Positions 37,194 to 46,316 of a stretch of 64,000 nucleotides of DNA are shown here, one piece after another. Within the stretch, counting starts at the first letter, position 1, and each line of letters opens with the position of its first letter. Where the stretch lies: NCBI GenBank assembly GCA_000716465.1, contig JNWL01000008.1, positions 224,194 to 288,193 of the forward strand, read 5' to 3'. The stretch comes from Streptomyces bikiniensis. GTDB lineage: Bacteria; Actinomycetota; Actinomycetes; Streptomycetales; Streptomycetaceae. A program made the translations under genes and the position numbers. Under the pieces are notes generated by a model, which did not search any database, had not been told where the DNA came from, and saw only the letters and a list, made by a program, of their open reading frames with translations.

Positions 37194-40100
37194 ATGGAGC
37201 CCATGGAGCGGGGGATCGACGTCGACAACGAGGCGGGCGTCGTCGTCATAGGCGACGGCAACACGGTCGGATTCGGTACGGGCGCGGGGGCGGCGGTCCG
37301 CTCGGCGTACCGGGAGCAGGTCCGCCGGATCGCCCCGCCGGAACTCGTCGGCCGCGAGGAGGAGTTGGCGGAACTGGCGGAGTTCTGCCGCACGGGGAGC
37401 GGGTACCGGTGGTGGCGGGCGGACGCCTGGGCGGGCAAGACGGCGCTGATGGCGTGGTTCGCGCTCGACCCGCCGCCGGGCGTGCGGATCGTGCCCTTCT
37501 TCGTCACGGCCCGGCTCGGCGCGCAGAACGACGTGGCCGCGTACGTGGACGTGGTCCTGGAGCAGCTCGCGGAGCTGGCGGGCGAGGGACTGCCGGCCCT
37601 GCTGACCGCCGCCACCCGCGAGGCCCACCTGCTGCGCCTGTACGCCTCCGCCGCCGAGGCGTGCGCGGCGCGCGGCGAGCGCCTGGTCCTCCTCGTGGAC
37701 GGTCTGGACGAGGACCGGGGCGTGACGACGGGCCCGGACGCCCGCTCGATCGCCGCGCTCCTGCCGTACGGCGCGCTCGACCTCCCGGTCGTCGTCTCCG
37801 GCCGCCTCAACCCGCCCCTCCCGCCGGACGTCCCCGGGGACCACCCGCTCCGGGACCCGTCGATCGTCCGGCTCCTGTCCTCCTCCCCGAAGGCCCGCGC
37901 GATCCGGTCGGAGGCGGAACGGGAACTGAAGCACTTCGTGCAGGGCGGAGGCCTCCCGTACGAACTCCTGGGCCTGCTCACCGCCGCCGGCGGCGGCCTG
38001 ACGGCGGACGACCTCGCGGAGCTGACGGGCGGGATCCCGTACCGGGTGAGGGACGTCCTGCGCACGGGCCCGGGACGGACGTTCGCACTGCGGGGCGAGG
38101 CGTACCTGCTGGCGCACGAGGAACTCGTCGCCGGGGCACGGGAGATGCTGGGCACGCGCGAACTCGGCCGGTGGCGCGCGGTGCTGCACGCGTGGGCGGA
38201 GTCCTGGAGCGGACGGGGCTGGCCGGACGGGACGCCGCACTACCTGCTGCACGGGTACGTGCCGATGCTGCGGGCGGCGGAGGACGTGGAACGGCTGGTG
38301 GCCTGCGTGGTCGACGGCCGGCGGCACGCACGGCTCCTCGCCGCGACCGGGGGCGACGCGGCGACCCTCGCGGAGATCCGGTCGGCGGAGGACGCCGTAC
38401 TGGACGAGGCGGACCGCGAGGACGCGGTGACGGCCGCACTGCGGCTCGCGGGGTGCCGGGCGACACTCCTGCGGGACAGCGGAAGCGTCCCGCTCCCGCT
38501 GCCGGCCGGCTGGGCGGCCGTCGGACAGCCGGACCGCGCCGTGGCCCTCGCCCGGAGCATGGAGGGGCCCCGGGCCGTCGCGGGGCTGTGCGCGGTGGCG
38601 GAGAAGCTCCTGGACGCGGGGGCGCGGGAGCGGGCCGAGGAGCTCGCCGACGAGGCGGAGCCGCTGACGCGGGGCTTCTCGGACATCGTCCCCGCCCCGA
38701 TGGGGGACGCCCTTCCCCTGCTGCTCATCCGGCTCGGCGCGCAGGAGCGGGCGGAACGGCTGGTGCGGGCGTGGCACCCACGCCTGACTCCTCGTTCCCG
38801 CCGGAAGCTGGTGGACCTCCTGCTCGCGGAGGGGCGCTACCGGCGGGCCGCCGTCCTCGTGGAGGAGACGGACGATCCGAGCGTCCGCCCGGTCCTGCGG
38901 GCCGCCGTCGTGGAGGCGCTGGTCCGGGACGGTCACGCCGACGAGGCCGTACGGGAGGCGTACCGGGGGGACGAGGAACCGGGCGGGCGGACTGTGGTCC
39001 TGCTCCGGGCCTCGGCCGCGCTGCGGGCGGCCGGGCGTCCGGACGCGGCGGAGAGGCTGCTGGGCGATGCGACGGCGCGCGCGCGGAGCCTGCCCGCCGT
39101 ACAGCTCGTGAGGTTCGGCGGGCAGCTGTTCGACGCGCTCCTCGCCGCCGGGGAGACCGGGGCGGCGCGCGCGCTCGGCACCGGCAAGGAGGCCTTCTCG
39201 TACGCCGCCGCGCTGGTGGGGCACGGCCGGTGGGACGAGGCCCTGGAGATCGCGGAGACCATGGACGACAGCGACGGGGACGCCCTGCGCGGGCGTGTCG
39301 CCCGGGAGCTGGCCCGGACCGGTGACGTCGAGCGGGCCATGGCGCTGGCTCCGGCCCCGCCCCCGCGCTGGTACACGGACGACCCCTGGCCCGCCCTCGC
39401 CGGGGCCCTGCTGGCACGCGACGACCTGGAGGCGGTCGCCCGGCTGTGCGGAAGGCTCGTGGAGAGGCCGGAGGCGTCGTGGAGGTCGTCCGGGTGGAAC
39501 GCCGGAGGACTCGGGGTGCTCGGGGCCTTCCTGCGCCGGCTGGTCGCGCGGGGGGAGGTGGACCGGGCCCGCGCGCTGGTCGCGGGGATCGGCGAGAACA
39601 CGGAGGCCCTCGTCGTCCTCGCGGAGGTGCTGCACGGGGCCGGTCACGTCGCCGAGGCCCGGCGGCTGCTCGCGGCGGAGGAACGGCGGGTGCGCGTGCC
39701 CGCCCGCGAGGCCCTGGTCGGGGACCTGGTGGCGCTCGCCGGGGCCCTGGCGGAGGCCGGGCGGCGGGACGAGGCGGTGGAACTGCTCCGGGCCGTGGAG
39801 GACGAGCCGGGCCTGGTGCCGCGCGACGCCGCCCGCACGGCGATCGCGGCGGGACGGCTGGAGTGGGCGGAGACGCTCCTCCGGGAGCACCCGTGGGCCG
39901 ACCACGACCTGCTCTCCCGGCTGGTCGGGGCGTACGTGGCCGAGGGGGAGCCCGACCACGCCCTGCGGCTGGCCGGGCTTCCGGGCGCGAGGGGGAGCCT
40001 CGCCCAGGAGGCGGCCGTGGCCTTCGCGGGCGCCGGCGACCGGCAGCGGGCGGAGGAACTGGTGGCGCGTTCGCCCGGGGCGCCGAACCTCGTGGAGGTG

Positions 40101-40661
40101 TACGCGCGGATGGCACTGGCCTGCGTACGGCGGGGGCGCCGCGAGGACGCCGGGCACTTCCTGGCCGCCGCCCGCGGGAAGGCCCTCGACGGACCCGCGG
40201 CACTGCACCTCCTGCGGGCCGTGTACGCCGTGGAACCCGAGAACGCGACCGCCTTCGGTGCCGCGTGCTTCGCCCGGTTCCCGTGGCTGAGGAACTCGCC
40301 CGTCGCGCTCGTCGTCACCGGCGCCCACGACGAGGTGGTCGACCTCTTCCGCCGCAAGCCGCACGCCTTTCCGGGGGGATGGTCCGTCAGCGTGGTCACC
40401 GAACTGCTGCGGGTCGGCCGGTACGACCACGCCGCCGCCCTCCTCGACGGAATGCACCACGTCGGCCCGCCCTGCGGGGAGGCCTACGCCCTGCTGGCGC
40501 GGGCCGAACCCGACCCCGTCCGGGCCCGGCGTCGGGCCGTCCTCGCACTGCGGCTCGGCGAACGCCTCTCCGTGCTGCCGGCCGTGCTCGCCGTGGCGCC
40601 CGAAACGGTTCCGCTCGTCCTCGCCGAAGCCGACCGCCTCCGCCGGGTGCTGGAGGTCTGA
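37194..40661 (+). CDS. STAND-type P-loop NTPase with long helical-repeat tail
   Basis: 1,155 aa, cytosolic. Residues 1-30 hold a glycine-rich strand segment (DNEAGVVVIGDGNTVGFG) like the short tags found before NACHT/STAND modules in actinobacteria. The NTPase domain starts at about 48: LVGREEEL, Walker A ADAWAGKTAL (Lys82), Walker B LVLLVDGLDED (about 164-174), and a winged-helix-like part (LLTAAGGGLTADDLAELTGG). From about 440 to the end it consists of TPR-like alpha repeats (AERLVRAW, ARALVAGIGENTEALVVLAE, AEELVARSPG). Such proteins sense a ligand with the repeats and signal on activation; many act in defence or regulation. An alternative ATG lies at 37203. No effector domain is recognised. 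Confidence 0.75.
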   Translation: MEPMERGIDVDNEAGVVVIGDGNTVGFGTGAGAAVRSAYREQVRRIAPPELVGREEELAELAEFCRTGSGYRWWRADAWAGKTALMAWFALDPPPGVRIVPFFVTARLGAQNDVAAYVDVVLEQLAELAGEGLPALLTAATREAHLLRLYASAAEACAARGERLVLLVDGLDEDRGVTTGPDARSIAALLPYGALDLPVVVSGRLNPPLPPDVPGDHPLRDPSIVRLLSSSPKARAIRSEAERELKHFVQGGGLPYELLGLLTAAGGGLTADDLAELTGGIPYRVRDVLRTGPGRTFALRGEAYLLAHEELVAGAREMLGTRELGRWRAVLHAWAESWSGRGWPDGTPHYLLHGYVPMLRAAEDVERLVACVVDGRRHARLLAATGGDAATLAEIRSAEDAVLDEADREDAVTAALRLAGCRATLLRDSGSVPLPLPAGWAAVGQPDRAVALARSMEGPRAVAGLCAVAEKLLDAGARERAEELADEAEPLTRGFSDIVPAPMGDALPLLLIRLGAQERAERLVRAWHPRLTPRSRRKLVDLLLAEGRYRRAAVLVEETDDPSVRPVLRAAVVEALVRDGHADEAVREAYRGDEEPGGRTVVLLRASAALRAAGRPDAAERLLGDATARARSLPAVQLVRFGGQLFDALLAAGETGAARALGTGKEAFSYAAALVGHGRWDEALEIAETMDDSDGDALRGRVARELARTGDVERAMALAPAPPPRWYTDDPWPALAGALLARDDLEAVARLCGRLVERPEASWRSSGWNAGGLGVLGAFLRRLVARGEVDRARALVAGIGENTEALVVLAEVLHGAGHVAEARRLLAAEERRVRVPAREALVGDLVALAGALAEAGRRDEAVELLRAVEDEPGLVPRDAARTAIAAGRLEWAETLLREHPWADHDLLSRLVGAYVAEGEPDHALRLAGLPGARGSLAQEAAVAFAGAGDRQRAEELVARSPGAPNLVEVYARMALACVRRGRREDAGHFLAAARGKALDGPAALHLLRAVYAVEPENATAFGAACFARFPWLRNSPVALVVTGAHDEVVDLFRRKPHAFPGGWSVSVVTELLRVGRYDHAAALLDGMHHVGPPCGEAYALLARAEPDPVRARRRAVLALRLGERLSVLPAVLAVAPETVPLVLAEADRLRRVLEV

Positions 40662-40756
40662 GCGGGGCCCGGCGGCTACGGCGCCGGGCGCCGGAGGTCC
40701 GGGGGCGAGCCCGGCGGCCGCGTCGAGCGCCGTAGGGCCGAGCGGAGGCACGGAGC

Positions 40757-41776
40757 CTACGCCGACCGCGTCAGGTCCGACGCCCGCACCTCCTCCGCGA
40801 ACGCCTCCCCCCGTACGTAACGCTCCACCTCCCCCACCGCCCGGTCCGCCATCCGGTGCAGTTCGTTGCCCAGGGAGCCGGCCACGTGTGGGGTCAGGAG
40901 GACGTTCGGGAGGGTCCACAGGGGGGAGTCGGGCGGGGGGAGTTCCGGGTCCGTGACGTCGAGGACCGCGTCGAGGCGGCCCGTGAGGAGGTGGGGGAGG
41001 AGGGCGCGTTCGTCCACCAGGGAGCCCCGGGACGTGTTGATCAGGGTCGTTCCGTCCGGCATCGCCGCGAGCTGTGGCGCGCCGATCATGCGGTACGTGG
41101 ACGGGAGTTGCGGCGCGTGGACCGAGACGACCGTGCTGCGGGCGCAGAGTTCGTCCAGGCCCACCAGTTCCGTGCCCGGGGGCGGGGTCTCGGCGTACGG
41201 GTCGTACAGCAGGACCTCGAAGTCGAAGGGGCGCAGGAGGTCGATCACCCGGCGGCCGATGCGGGAGGCGCCGACGACGCCGACCGTGCGGCGGTGGTTG
41301 CCCCAGTCGGCGGACTCCTCCAGCCAGGCGTGGTCGGCGCGGAGTTCGGCGTACCGCCGGGCCGAGCGCAGGACCCGCTTCCCGGCGAAGAGGATCGCGG
41401 CGAGCGTGTACTCGGCGACCGGCAGCGCGTTGGCGGCGGCGGCCGACGTGACCCGCAGGCCCCGTTCCCAGCAGGCGTCGGTGACGTGGTGCTTGACCGA
41501 GCCGGCCGCGTGGACGACGGCCCGCAGCCGGGGCGCCCGGTCCAGGACCTCGGGGGTGAGCGGGGTCGCGCCCCAGCAGGTGAGGAGGAGTTCGGCCTCG
41601 GCGAGGGCGGCGGCCGTCCGGGCGTCCGGGGCCGTCAGGTCGTGGGCGACCAGGTACGGGTCGGTGCGGGTGAGGGCCGCGAGGCGGGTGCGGTGGGCCT
41701 CGGTGAGCAGGCGGTCGGCGACCCCCGGGCCCATCGCGAGGAGCAGGGCGGGGCGGTTGTCAGTGGTGGGGTGCAT
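40757..41776 (-). CDS. D-2-hydroxyacid dehydrogenase family protein
   Basis: 339 aa NAD(P)-dependent dehydrogenase. Rossmann motif VGVVGASRIGRRVIDLL (GxSxxG variant of GxGxxG), catalytic Arg in LINTSRGSLVDE, Glu/Asp in DVTDPELPPP and His in LLTPHVAGS. Substrate is unknown; location as last gene of the ABC transporter operon (18 nt after the second permease) suggests it acts on the imported sugar or a derived acid. Confidence 0.88.
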   Translation of the reverse strand: MHPTTDNRPALLLAMGPGVADRLLTEAHRTRLAALTRTDPYLVAHDLTAPDARTAAALAEAELLLTCWGATPLTPEVLDRAPRLRAVVHAAGSVKHHVTDACWERGLRVTSAAAANALPVAEYTLAAILFAGKRVLRSARRYAELRADHAWLEESADWGNHRRTVGVVGASRIGRRVIDLLRPFDFEVLLYDPYAETPPPGTELVGLDELCARSTVVSVHAPQLPSTYRMIGAPQLAAMPDGTTLINTSRGSLVDERALLPHLLTGRLDAVLDVTDPELPPPDSPLWTLPNVLLTPHVAGSLGNELHRMADRAVGEVERYVRGEAFAEEVRASDLTRSA

Positions 41777-41794
41777 GGTGGGAGCAGGCCTTCC

Positions 41795-42664
41795 TCACTT
41801 GACGCTGCCGGCCGTCAGACCGGCCTTCCAGTGGCGCTGGAGGGAGACGAAGGCGATGACGAGGGGGACGACGGCGAGCAGGGAGCCGGTGACGACGAGG
41901 GGGTAGAAGTCGGGTTCGGCGTGGGCGTTGCTGTTCCACGCGTACAGGCCGAGGCTCAGCGGGTACAGCTTCTGGTCGGACAGCATCACCAGGGGGAGGA
42001 AGAAGTTGTTCCAGACGGCGGTGAACTGGAAGAGGAAGACGGTCACGAAGCCGGGCATCACCATGCGCAGGCCGATCGACCAGAAGACGCGCAGCTCGCC
42101 CGCCCCGTCGATGCGGGCGGCCTCCAGGGCCTCGTCGGGGACGTAGCCGGCGCAGAAGACCCGGGAGAGGTAGACGCCGAAGGGGTTGACGAGGACGGGG
42201 ACCAGGACGGCCCAGTAGGTGTTGACGACGCCGACCTCGCTGGCCAGGAGGTACATCGGCAGGGCGAGCGCGGTGGTGGGGACGAGCACGCCGAGCAGGA
42301 CGAGGCCGAAGAGCTTCTCCTTGCCCCGGAAGTCGTAGACGTGGAAGGCGTATCCGGCGGCGACGCTGACGAGCGAGCAGGCCAGGGCGCCGAGCCCGGC
42401 GTAGAGGAGGCTGTTGAGGTACCAGTGGAAGTAGATGCCGTCGTTGTACTCGGCGAGCCGGGAGAGGTTGCCGCCGAGGTCGAAGCCCTCGAAGGAGAAG
42501 GCGTTCCCGGCGAGCAGGCCGCCGGCGTCCTTGGTGGCGGCGGTCAGCAGCCAGACGAGCGGGAAGAGCATGTAGACGGTGGCGAGGACGAGGGCGCCGT
42601 TGACGGCCGTCTGCGACAGCCACCTGTTGGCGGGGCGGGTTCTTCCCGTACGGGTGGCGCTCAT
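41795..42664 (-). CDS. Carbohydrate ABC transporter permease 2 (MalG-type)
   Basis: 289 aa with six predicted membrane segments. The EAA loop is EALEAARIDGAGELRVFWSI, which contacts the ATPase. The ATG overlaps the stop of the first permease (ATGA), so they are cotranslated. The start MSATRTGRTRPANRW gives a basic cytosolic N-terminus. No ATPase gene is in this locus; the shared ATPase MsiK of Streptomyces is the likely partner. Confidence 0.93.
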   Translation of the reverse strand: MSATRTGRTRPANRWLSQTAVNGALVLATVYMLFPLVWLLTAATKDAGGLLAGNAFSFEGFDLGGNLSRLAEYNDGIYFHWYLNSLLYAGLGALACSLVSVAAGYAFHVYDFRGKEKLFGLVLLGVLVPTTALALPMYLLASEVGVVNTYWAVLVPVLVNPFGVYLSRVFCAGYVPDEALEAARIDGAGELRVFWSIGLRMVMPGFVTVFLFQFTAVWNNFFLPLVMLSDQKLYPLSLGLYAWNSNAHAEPDFYPLVVTGSLLAVVPLVIAFVSLQRHWKAGLTAGSVK

Positions 42665-43560
42665 GCGGTGCGCTCCTTCCGTGCCGCCCGGCGGCCGGTC
42701 AGGCGCGTCACCGCGAAGGAGAGCAGCGCGGCCGTCAGGGCGAGGAGCACGGAGGCCGCCGCGGCGAGCCCGTAGTCGTTGCGGTCGAAGGCCGCGGTGT
42801 AGGCGTACATGTTCGGCGTCCAGGTGGAGGTGACGGCGGAGCCGGTGCCCTTGCTGAGGATCAGCGGTTCGGTGAAGAGCTGGAGGGAGCCGATGATCGT
42901 GAAGATGCCGACCATCGCGAGGGAGGCCTTGACCAGCGGGACCTTGACGGAGAAGGCGATGCGCCAGGCGCCCGCCCCGTCGACGGTCGCCGCTTCGAGG
43001 ACGGAGCGGTCGATGGCCTGGAGGGCCGCGTAGAAGATCACCATGTTGTAGCCGAGCCATTCCCACAGGGCGATGTTCACGACGGAGGGCAGGGCGCCTT
43101 CGGGGGAGAAGAAGTCGAAGCCGGTCCCGCCCGCCTCCATGGCCTTCACGACCGGGCTGAGCTGGGGCGTGTAGAGGTAGACCCAGATCAGGGCGGCGAT
43201 GATGCCGGGGACGGCGTGCGGCAGGAAGAGCGCGAGCTGGAAGAAGCGGCGGGCGCGGGCGAGCGCCGAGTCGAGCAGGAGGGCGAGGCCGAGGGCCCCG
43301 GCGAGCAGCAGCGGGATGTAGAACAGGCAGTAGCCGAGCAGGACGCCGAAGCCCTCGCGGAAGGCCCGGTCACCCAGTGCCGCCGTGTAGTTGTCGAGGC
43401 CGGTGAAGACGGTCTCGGTGCCGCCGAAGCCCAGTCCGGACTGCTTCTCGGTGAAGAGGCTGAGCCAGACCGCGTATCCGATCGGCACCACCATCACCGC
43501 GGTGAAGAGCACGAAGAAGGGGGTCAGCAGGATCGTGGCGGCGCGGGTGCGGGCCTTCAC
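42661..43560 (-). CDS. Carbohydrate ABC transporter permease 1 (MalF-type)
   Basis: 299 aa, about six membrane segments (LLTPFFVLFTAVMVVPIGYA at the N-terminus). The EAA loop is around VLEAATVDGAGAWRIAFSV. GTG start 4 nt after the solute-binding protein stop. It forms the importer channel with the next permease. Confidence 0.93.
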   Translation of the reverse strand: MKARTRAATILLTPFFVLFTAVMVVPIGYAVWLSLFTEKQSGLGFGGTETVFTGLDNYTAALGDRAFREGFGVLLGYCLFYIPLLLAGALGLALLLDSALARARRFFQLALFLPHAVPGIIAALIWVYLYTPQLSPVVKAMEAGGTGFDFFSPEGALPSVVNIALWEWLGYNMVIFYAALQAIDRSVLEAATVDGAGAWRIAFSVKVPLVKASLAMVGIFTIIGSLQLFTEPLILSKGTGSAVTSTWTPNMYAYTAAFDRNDYGLAAAASVLLALTAALLSFAVTRLTGRRAARKERTA

Positions 43561-43564
43561 CGGG

Positions 43565-44881
43565 TCAGCCCTCGACCTTCAGGCCGCGCTTGGTGAGTTC
43601 GGCGACGGTGGCGTCGTGGCCGGCCTTCACGGCGTCGGCGAGGGACGGGCCGCCGGGGGCGATCTTCCCGAACTGGTCCTTGATGGTGGTGTTGGTGGTG
43701 CCGGTGGTGGGGCCCCAGGCCCAGCTGGGGTCGATGGAGGCGCCGGCGGTCTCGAAGAGGGCGTAGATGTCCTGGCCACCGTAGTAGCCGGCGTCGAAGG
43801 CCTGCTTGGCGACCGGGCGCAGGGCCGCGGCGGCGGGGAAGGCGGAGGAGGTGCCGGAGGCGATGCGGGCCCTGACGCCCTCCTCGGTGGTGGACATCCA
43901 CTCGGCGAAGGCGACGGCCGCGGCCTTCTGCTTGCTGTCCTTGGTCACGGCGAAGGAGGTGCCGCCGAGCATGCCGCTGGCGGGCTTGCCGTCCCAGCTG
44001 GGGATCGGGGCGACGGCCCACTTGCCGCTCTGCTCGGGCAGGGTGCCCTTGAGGACGCCCGCGCCCCAGGAGGCGCCGAGGTAGCCGAGGGTGGTGCCGT
44101 TCTTGAGGGAGCCGACCCACTCGGGGGAGAACGAGGCGTTCTTGTGGACCAGGCCGGTGTCGAGGAGCTTCTGCCAGTAGGCGGTGACCCTGGTGGTGGC
44201 CGGGTCGGTGGTGTTCACCTTCCAGGTGTCGTCCTCGGCCTTGAACCACTGGGCGCCCGCCTGCCAGGCCATGGCCTCGAAGGTGGTCGGGTCGTCCGGG
44301 AAGAAGGTGGCGATGCGGGCCCTGGCGTCGGCCTTCTTCACCTGCGCGGCGGCCTTCTCGAACTCGTCCCAGGTGGTGGGGACCCGGACCTTGTACTTCT
44401 CGAAGAGGTCCTTGCGGTAGAAGAAGGCCTGCGGGGAGGCGTCGAAGGGGACGGCCCAGGACTTGCCGCCGAGGGTGGTGAGTTCGACGGTCTGCGGGAG
44501 CAGCTTGGCGCGGTCGGCCTCGGTGAACTCGCCGCCGATGTCCTGGAGGGCGCCGGAGCTCACGAACTCGGGGAGCGAGGAGTACTCGATGGAGACGAGG
44601 TCGGGGGCGTTGCCCGCCTTCACGGCGTTGGAGATCTTGGCGTAGCCGCCGGCGGTGCCGGAGGGGATCTCCTCGAACTTCACCTTGACGTCGGTGTGGG
44701 AGGCGTTGAAGGCGTCCACGACGTCCTTGGTGCCCTTGGCCCAGCCCCAGAAGGTGAGGGTCACGGGGCCGTTCGGCTTGTTCGCGGTGTCGTCACCGCC
44801 GCCGCCGCAGGCCGTGAGGACGGCGAGGGCGGTGGCGATGCCGGCTATGACGCGGGTCGTTCTGCTCCGGGAAGGGGTCAC
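43565..44881 (-). CDS. Extracellular sugar-binding lipoprotein (ABC importer)
   Basis: 438 aa. Signal peptide VIAGIATALAVLTACGGGG with lipobox LTAC. Mature family-1 solute-binding protein: VTLTFWGWAKGTKDVVDAF, LVSIEYSSLPEFVSSGALQD, and GKSWAVPFDASPQAFFYRKD are typical of the maltose/oligosaccharide class. AGGAG precedes the GTG start. A promoter and operator lie upstream (44926-44995). First gene of a four-gene operon with two permeases and a dehydrogenase. Substrate is unknown. Confidence 0.93.
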   Translation of the reverse strand: MTPSRSRTTRVIAGIATALAVLTACGGGGDDTANKPNGPVTLTFWGWAKGTKDVVDAFNASHTDVKVKFEEIPSGTAGGYAKISNAVKAGNAPDLVSIEYSSLPEFVSSGALQDIGGEFTEADRAKLLPQTVELTTLGGKSWAVPFDASPQAFFYRKDLFEKYKVRVPTTWDEFEKAAAQVKKADARARIATFFPDDPTTFEAMAWQAGAQWFKAEDDTWKVNTTDPATTRVTAYWQKLLDTGLVHKNASFSPEWVGSLKNGTTLGYLGASWGAGVLKGTLPEQSGKWAVAPIPSWDGKPASGMLGGTSFAVTKDSKQKAAAVAFAEWMSTTEEGVRARIASGTSSAFPAAAALRPVAKQAFDAGYYGGQDIYALFETAGASIDPSWAWGPTTGTTNTTIKDQFGKIAPGGPSLADAVKAGHDATVAELTKRGLKVEG

Positions 44882-44925
44882 GGCACGGCTCCTGAGGGCG
44901 GGGCGGCTGGGAGGTTGTGGCCGCG

Positions 44926-44954
44926 ATCCTGTGACCGTTCATGACCGAAGTCAA
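44926..44954 (-). promoter_or_regulatory. Promoter of the sugar ABC operon
   Basis: On the minus strand: TTGACT, 17-nt spacer, CAGGAT. Its layout and -10 match the DUF2264 promoter at 46201-46229. Confidence 0.7.
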
Positions 44955-44969
44955 GAGCGAAAGATTGAT

Positions 44970-44995
44970 TGATCGAAAAAAGAACAGTTCGATCA
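44970..44995. promoter_or_regulatory. Operator B: TGATCGAA-N10-TTCGATCA
   Basis: Perfect 8-bp arms. It ends exactly 15 nt before the -35 of the ABC operon promoter. It is a probable binding site of the DeoR/LacI hybrid regulator encoded next door. Confidence 0.8.
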
Positions 44996-45005
44996 GTCCG
45001 ATTTT

Positions 45006-46109
45006 CTATGGACGGGGGTCCGGGGTCCCGCACGAGGACCGGACCCGCAGCCACGGCAGCAGGCTCAGATGGCGGCGCGCCTGCGCCTCGGCGACCCCTT
45101 CGCCGCCCTCCGTGAGCCGCTCCACGAGGAGTTCCGTCGCGTGCCGCCCCACCTGCCGCTTGGGCGGGGCGACCGCCGTCAGCGGGATGTCGGCGAGCGC
45201 GGCGACCTCGTCGTCGTACGCGATCAGGGCCAGGTCGTGCGGCACCCCGACCCCCAGCTCGGCGAGGCGGCGCGCGATCTCGATGGCGTCCACGTCGTTG
45301 TGGACCAGGGCCGCGCTCGCCAGGCCGGAGCCGACGGCCTCGTGCAGCGCCCGCACCGCCCGCTCGAACCCCTCCGGGTCCGCCTCCGCCGGTACGGAGT
45401 CGATGACCGGCCGCGGCTCGGCCAGGCCCAGGGTGCCCAGCGCCTCGGCGTACCCGGCGCGCACCGCGAGCGCGGTCGGGGAGTCCCGGCGGGCGACGAG
45501 CAGCGGCGTCGCGTGGCCCAGGGCGAGCAGGTGGCGCAGGGCGAGCAGGACGCCGTGGGCGTGGTCGGAGGCGACCCGGTCCAGACCGTCGAGCGGGCTG
45601 CCGGGCTCGGCGCGCCGCTCCAGGAGCACGGCGGGCACGGGCAGTTCGGCCGGCCAGTCGCCGTACGCGAGCCGGTCCTCGGGGCCCCGCCAGCCGGGCG
45701 CGACCAGGACGCCCTCGGCGCCCGCCGCGAGCAGCCCCTCGACGCGGGCCCGGTCCTCCTCCGGGCGGTAGTCCGAGACGCGCAGCACGAGCCGGGCCCC
45801 GGCGCGGGCCGCCGCCTCGTGCGCGCCCCGGATGACCTCGGCGAAGTAGTACGTGGCGGAGGGCACGAGCAGGCCGAGGACCAGGCCCTCGCCGGGCCGC
45901 CCGGCCCCCGGCGCGCCCTGCCGCTCCGGCCAGGACACCTGGCCGTGGACCCGGTCGAGCAGGCCCCGGCCGGCCAGGAGCTCGACGTCCCGGCGGGCGG
46001 TGACGGGGGAGACCCCGAGCCGTTCGGCCAGCTCGGAGACGCGGGCGGTGCCGCGCTCGCGCACCAGGGCCAGCAGTCGGTCGTGTCGTTCGGCAGCACT
46101 CTCGCGCAC
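45006..46109 (-). CDS. DeoR-type HTH fused to LacI-type sugar-binding domain
   Basis: 367 aa. The N-terminal DeoR winged helix (RHDRLLALVRERGTARVSEL, LGVSPVTARRDVELLAGRGL) is joined to a periplasmic-binding-protein-like sensor (LVLGLLVPSATYYFAEVIRG, SDHAHGVLLALRHLLALGH, ALVHNDVDAIEIARRLAELG). Such hybrids are ligand-responsive regulators of sugar genes. GTG start with GAGGGGGAA upstream. Its own -10 (TAGACT, 46146-46151) is adjacent to operator A, so autoregulation is likely. It lies between the ABC operon and the DUF2264 gene. Confidence 0.9.
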   Translation of the reverse strand: MRESAAERHDRLLALVRERGTARVSELAERLGVSPVTARRDVELLAGRGLLDRVHGQVSWPERQGAPGAGRPGEGLVLGLLVPSATYYFAEVIRGAHEAAARAGARLVLRVSDYRPEEDRARVEGLLAAGAEGVLVAPGWRGPEDRLAYGDWPAELPVPAVLLERRAEPGSPLDGLDRVASDHAHGVLLALRHLLALGHATPLLVARRDSPTALAVRAGYAEALGTLGLAEPRPVIDSVPAEADPEGFERAVRALHEAVGSGLASAALVHNDVDAIEIARRLAELGVGVPHDLALIAYDDEVAALADIPLTAVAPPKRQVGRHATELLVERLTEGGEGVAEAQARRHLSLLPWLRVRSSCGTPDPRP

Positions 46110-46145
46110 GGCGCGGTTCCCCCTCGCGGTGGTGGTGGTTCCCCG

Positions 46146-46151
46146 AGTCTA
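46146..46151 (-). promoter_or_regulatory. Regulator -10 element (TAGACT)
   Basis: Consensus-like -10 on the minus strand; the matching -35 position falls inside operator A, so binding there should block this promoter. Confidence 0.5.
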
Positions 46152-46157
46152 GTTCAG

Positions 46158-46187
46158 AATGATCGAACGGAGGGAGTTTCGATCATT
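46158..46187. promoter_or_regulatory. Operator A: AATGATCGAA-N10-TTCGATCATT
   Basis: Perfect 10-bp arms around a 10-nt centre. The 8-bp core ends 15 nt before the DUF2264 -35, the same spacing as operator B to its promoter, and it overlaps the regulator's promoter on the other side. Confidence 0.88.
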
Positions 46188-46200
46188 CGCTCGCGAAGTC

Positions 46201-46229
46201 TTGACGTTCGATCGGGGTCTGTCCAGGAT
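46201..46229 (+). promoter_or_regulatory. Promoter of the DUF2264 gene
   Basis: TTGACG, 17-nt spacer, CAGGAT. A further half-site TTCGATC (46207-46213) directly follows the -35. Confidence 0.7.
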
Positions 46230-46316
46230 TCCCCCGGTCGAACGTCGGCGACACAGACGTCACCACGGGGGCCGCAGGGCGCCGCCGGAACCACCGGAAC
46301 CGTCCCAGGGAGCAAC

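Noticed and set aside
37161..40919. Very long open frame on the minus strand opposite the STAND gene
   Set aside because: High GC makes several frames stop-free; the minus frame has Arg/Pro/Gly-biased composition and no motif, while the plus frame has Walker A and B motifs and Streptomyces codon bias.
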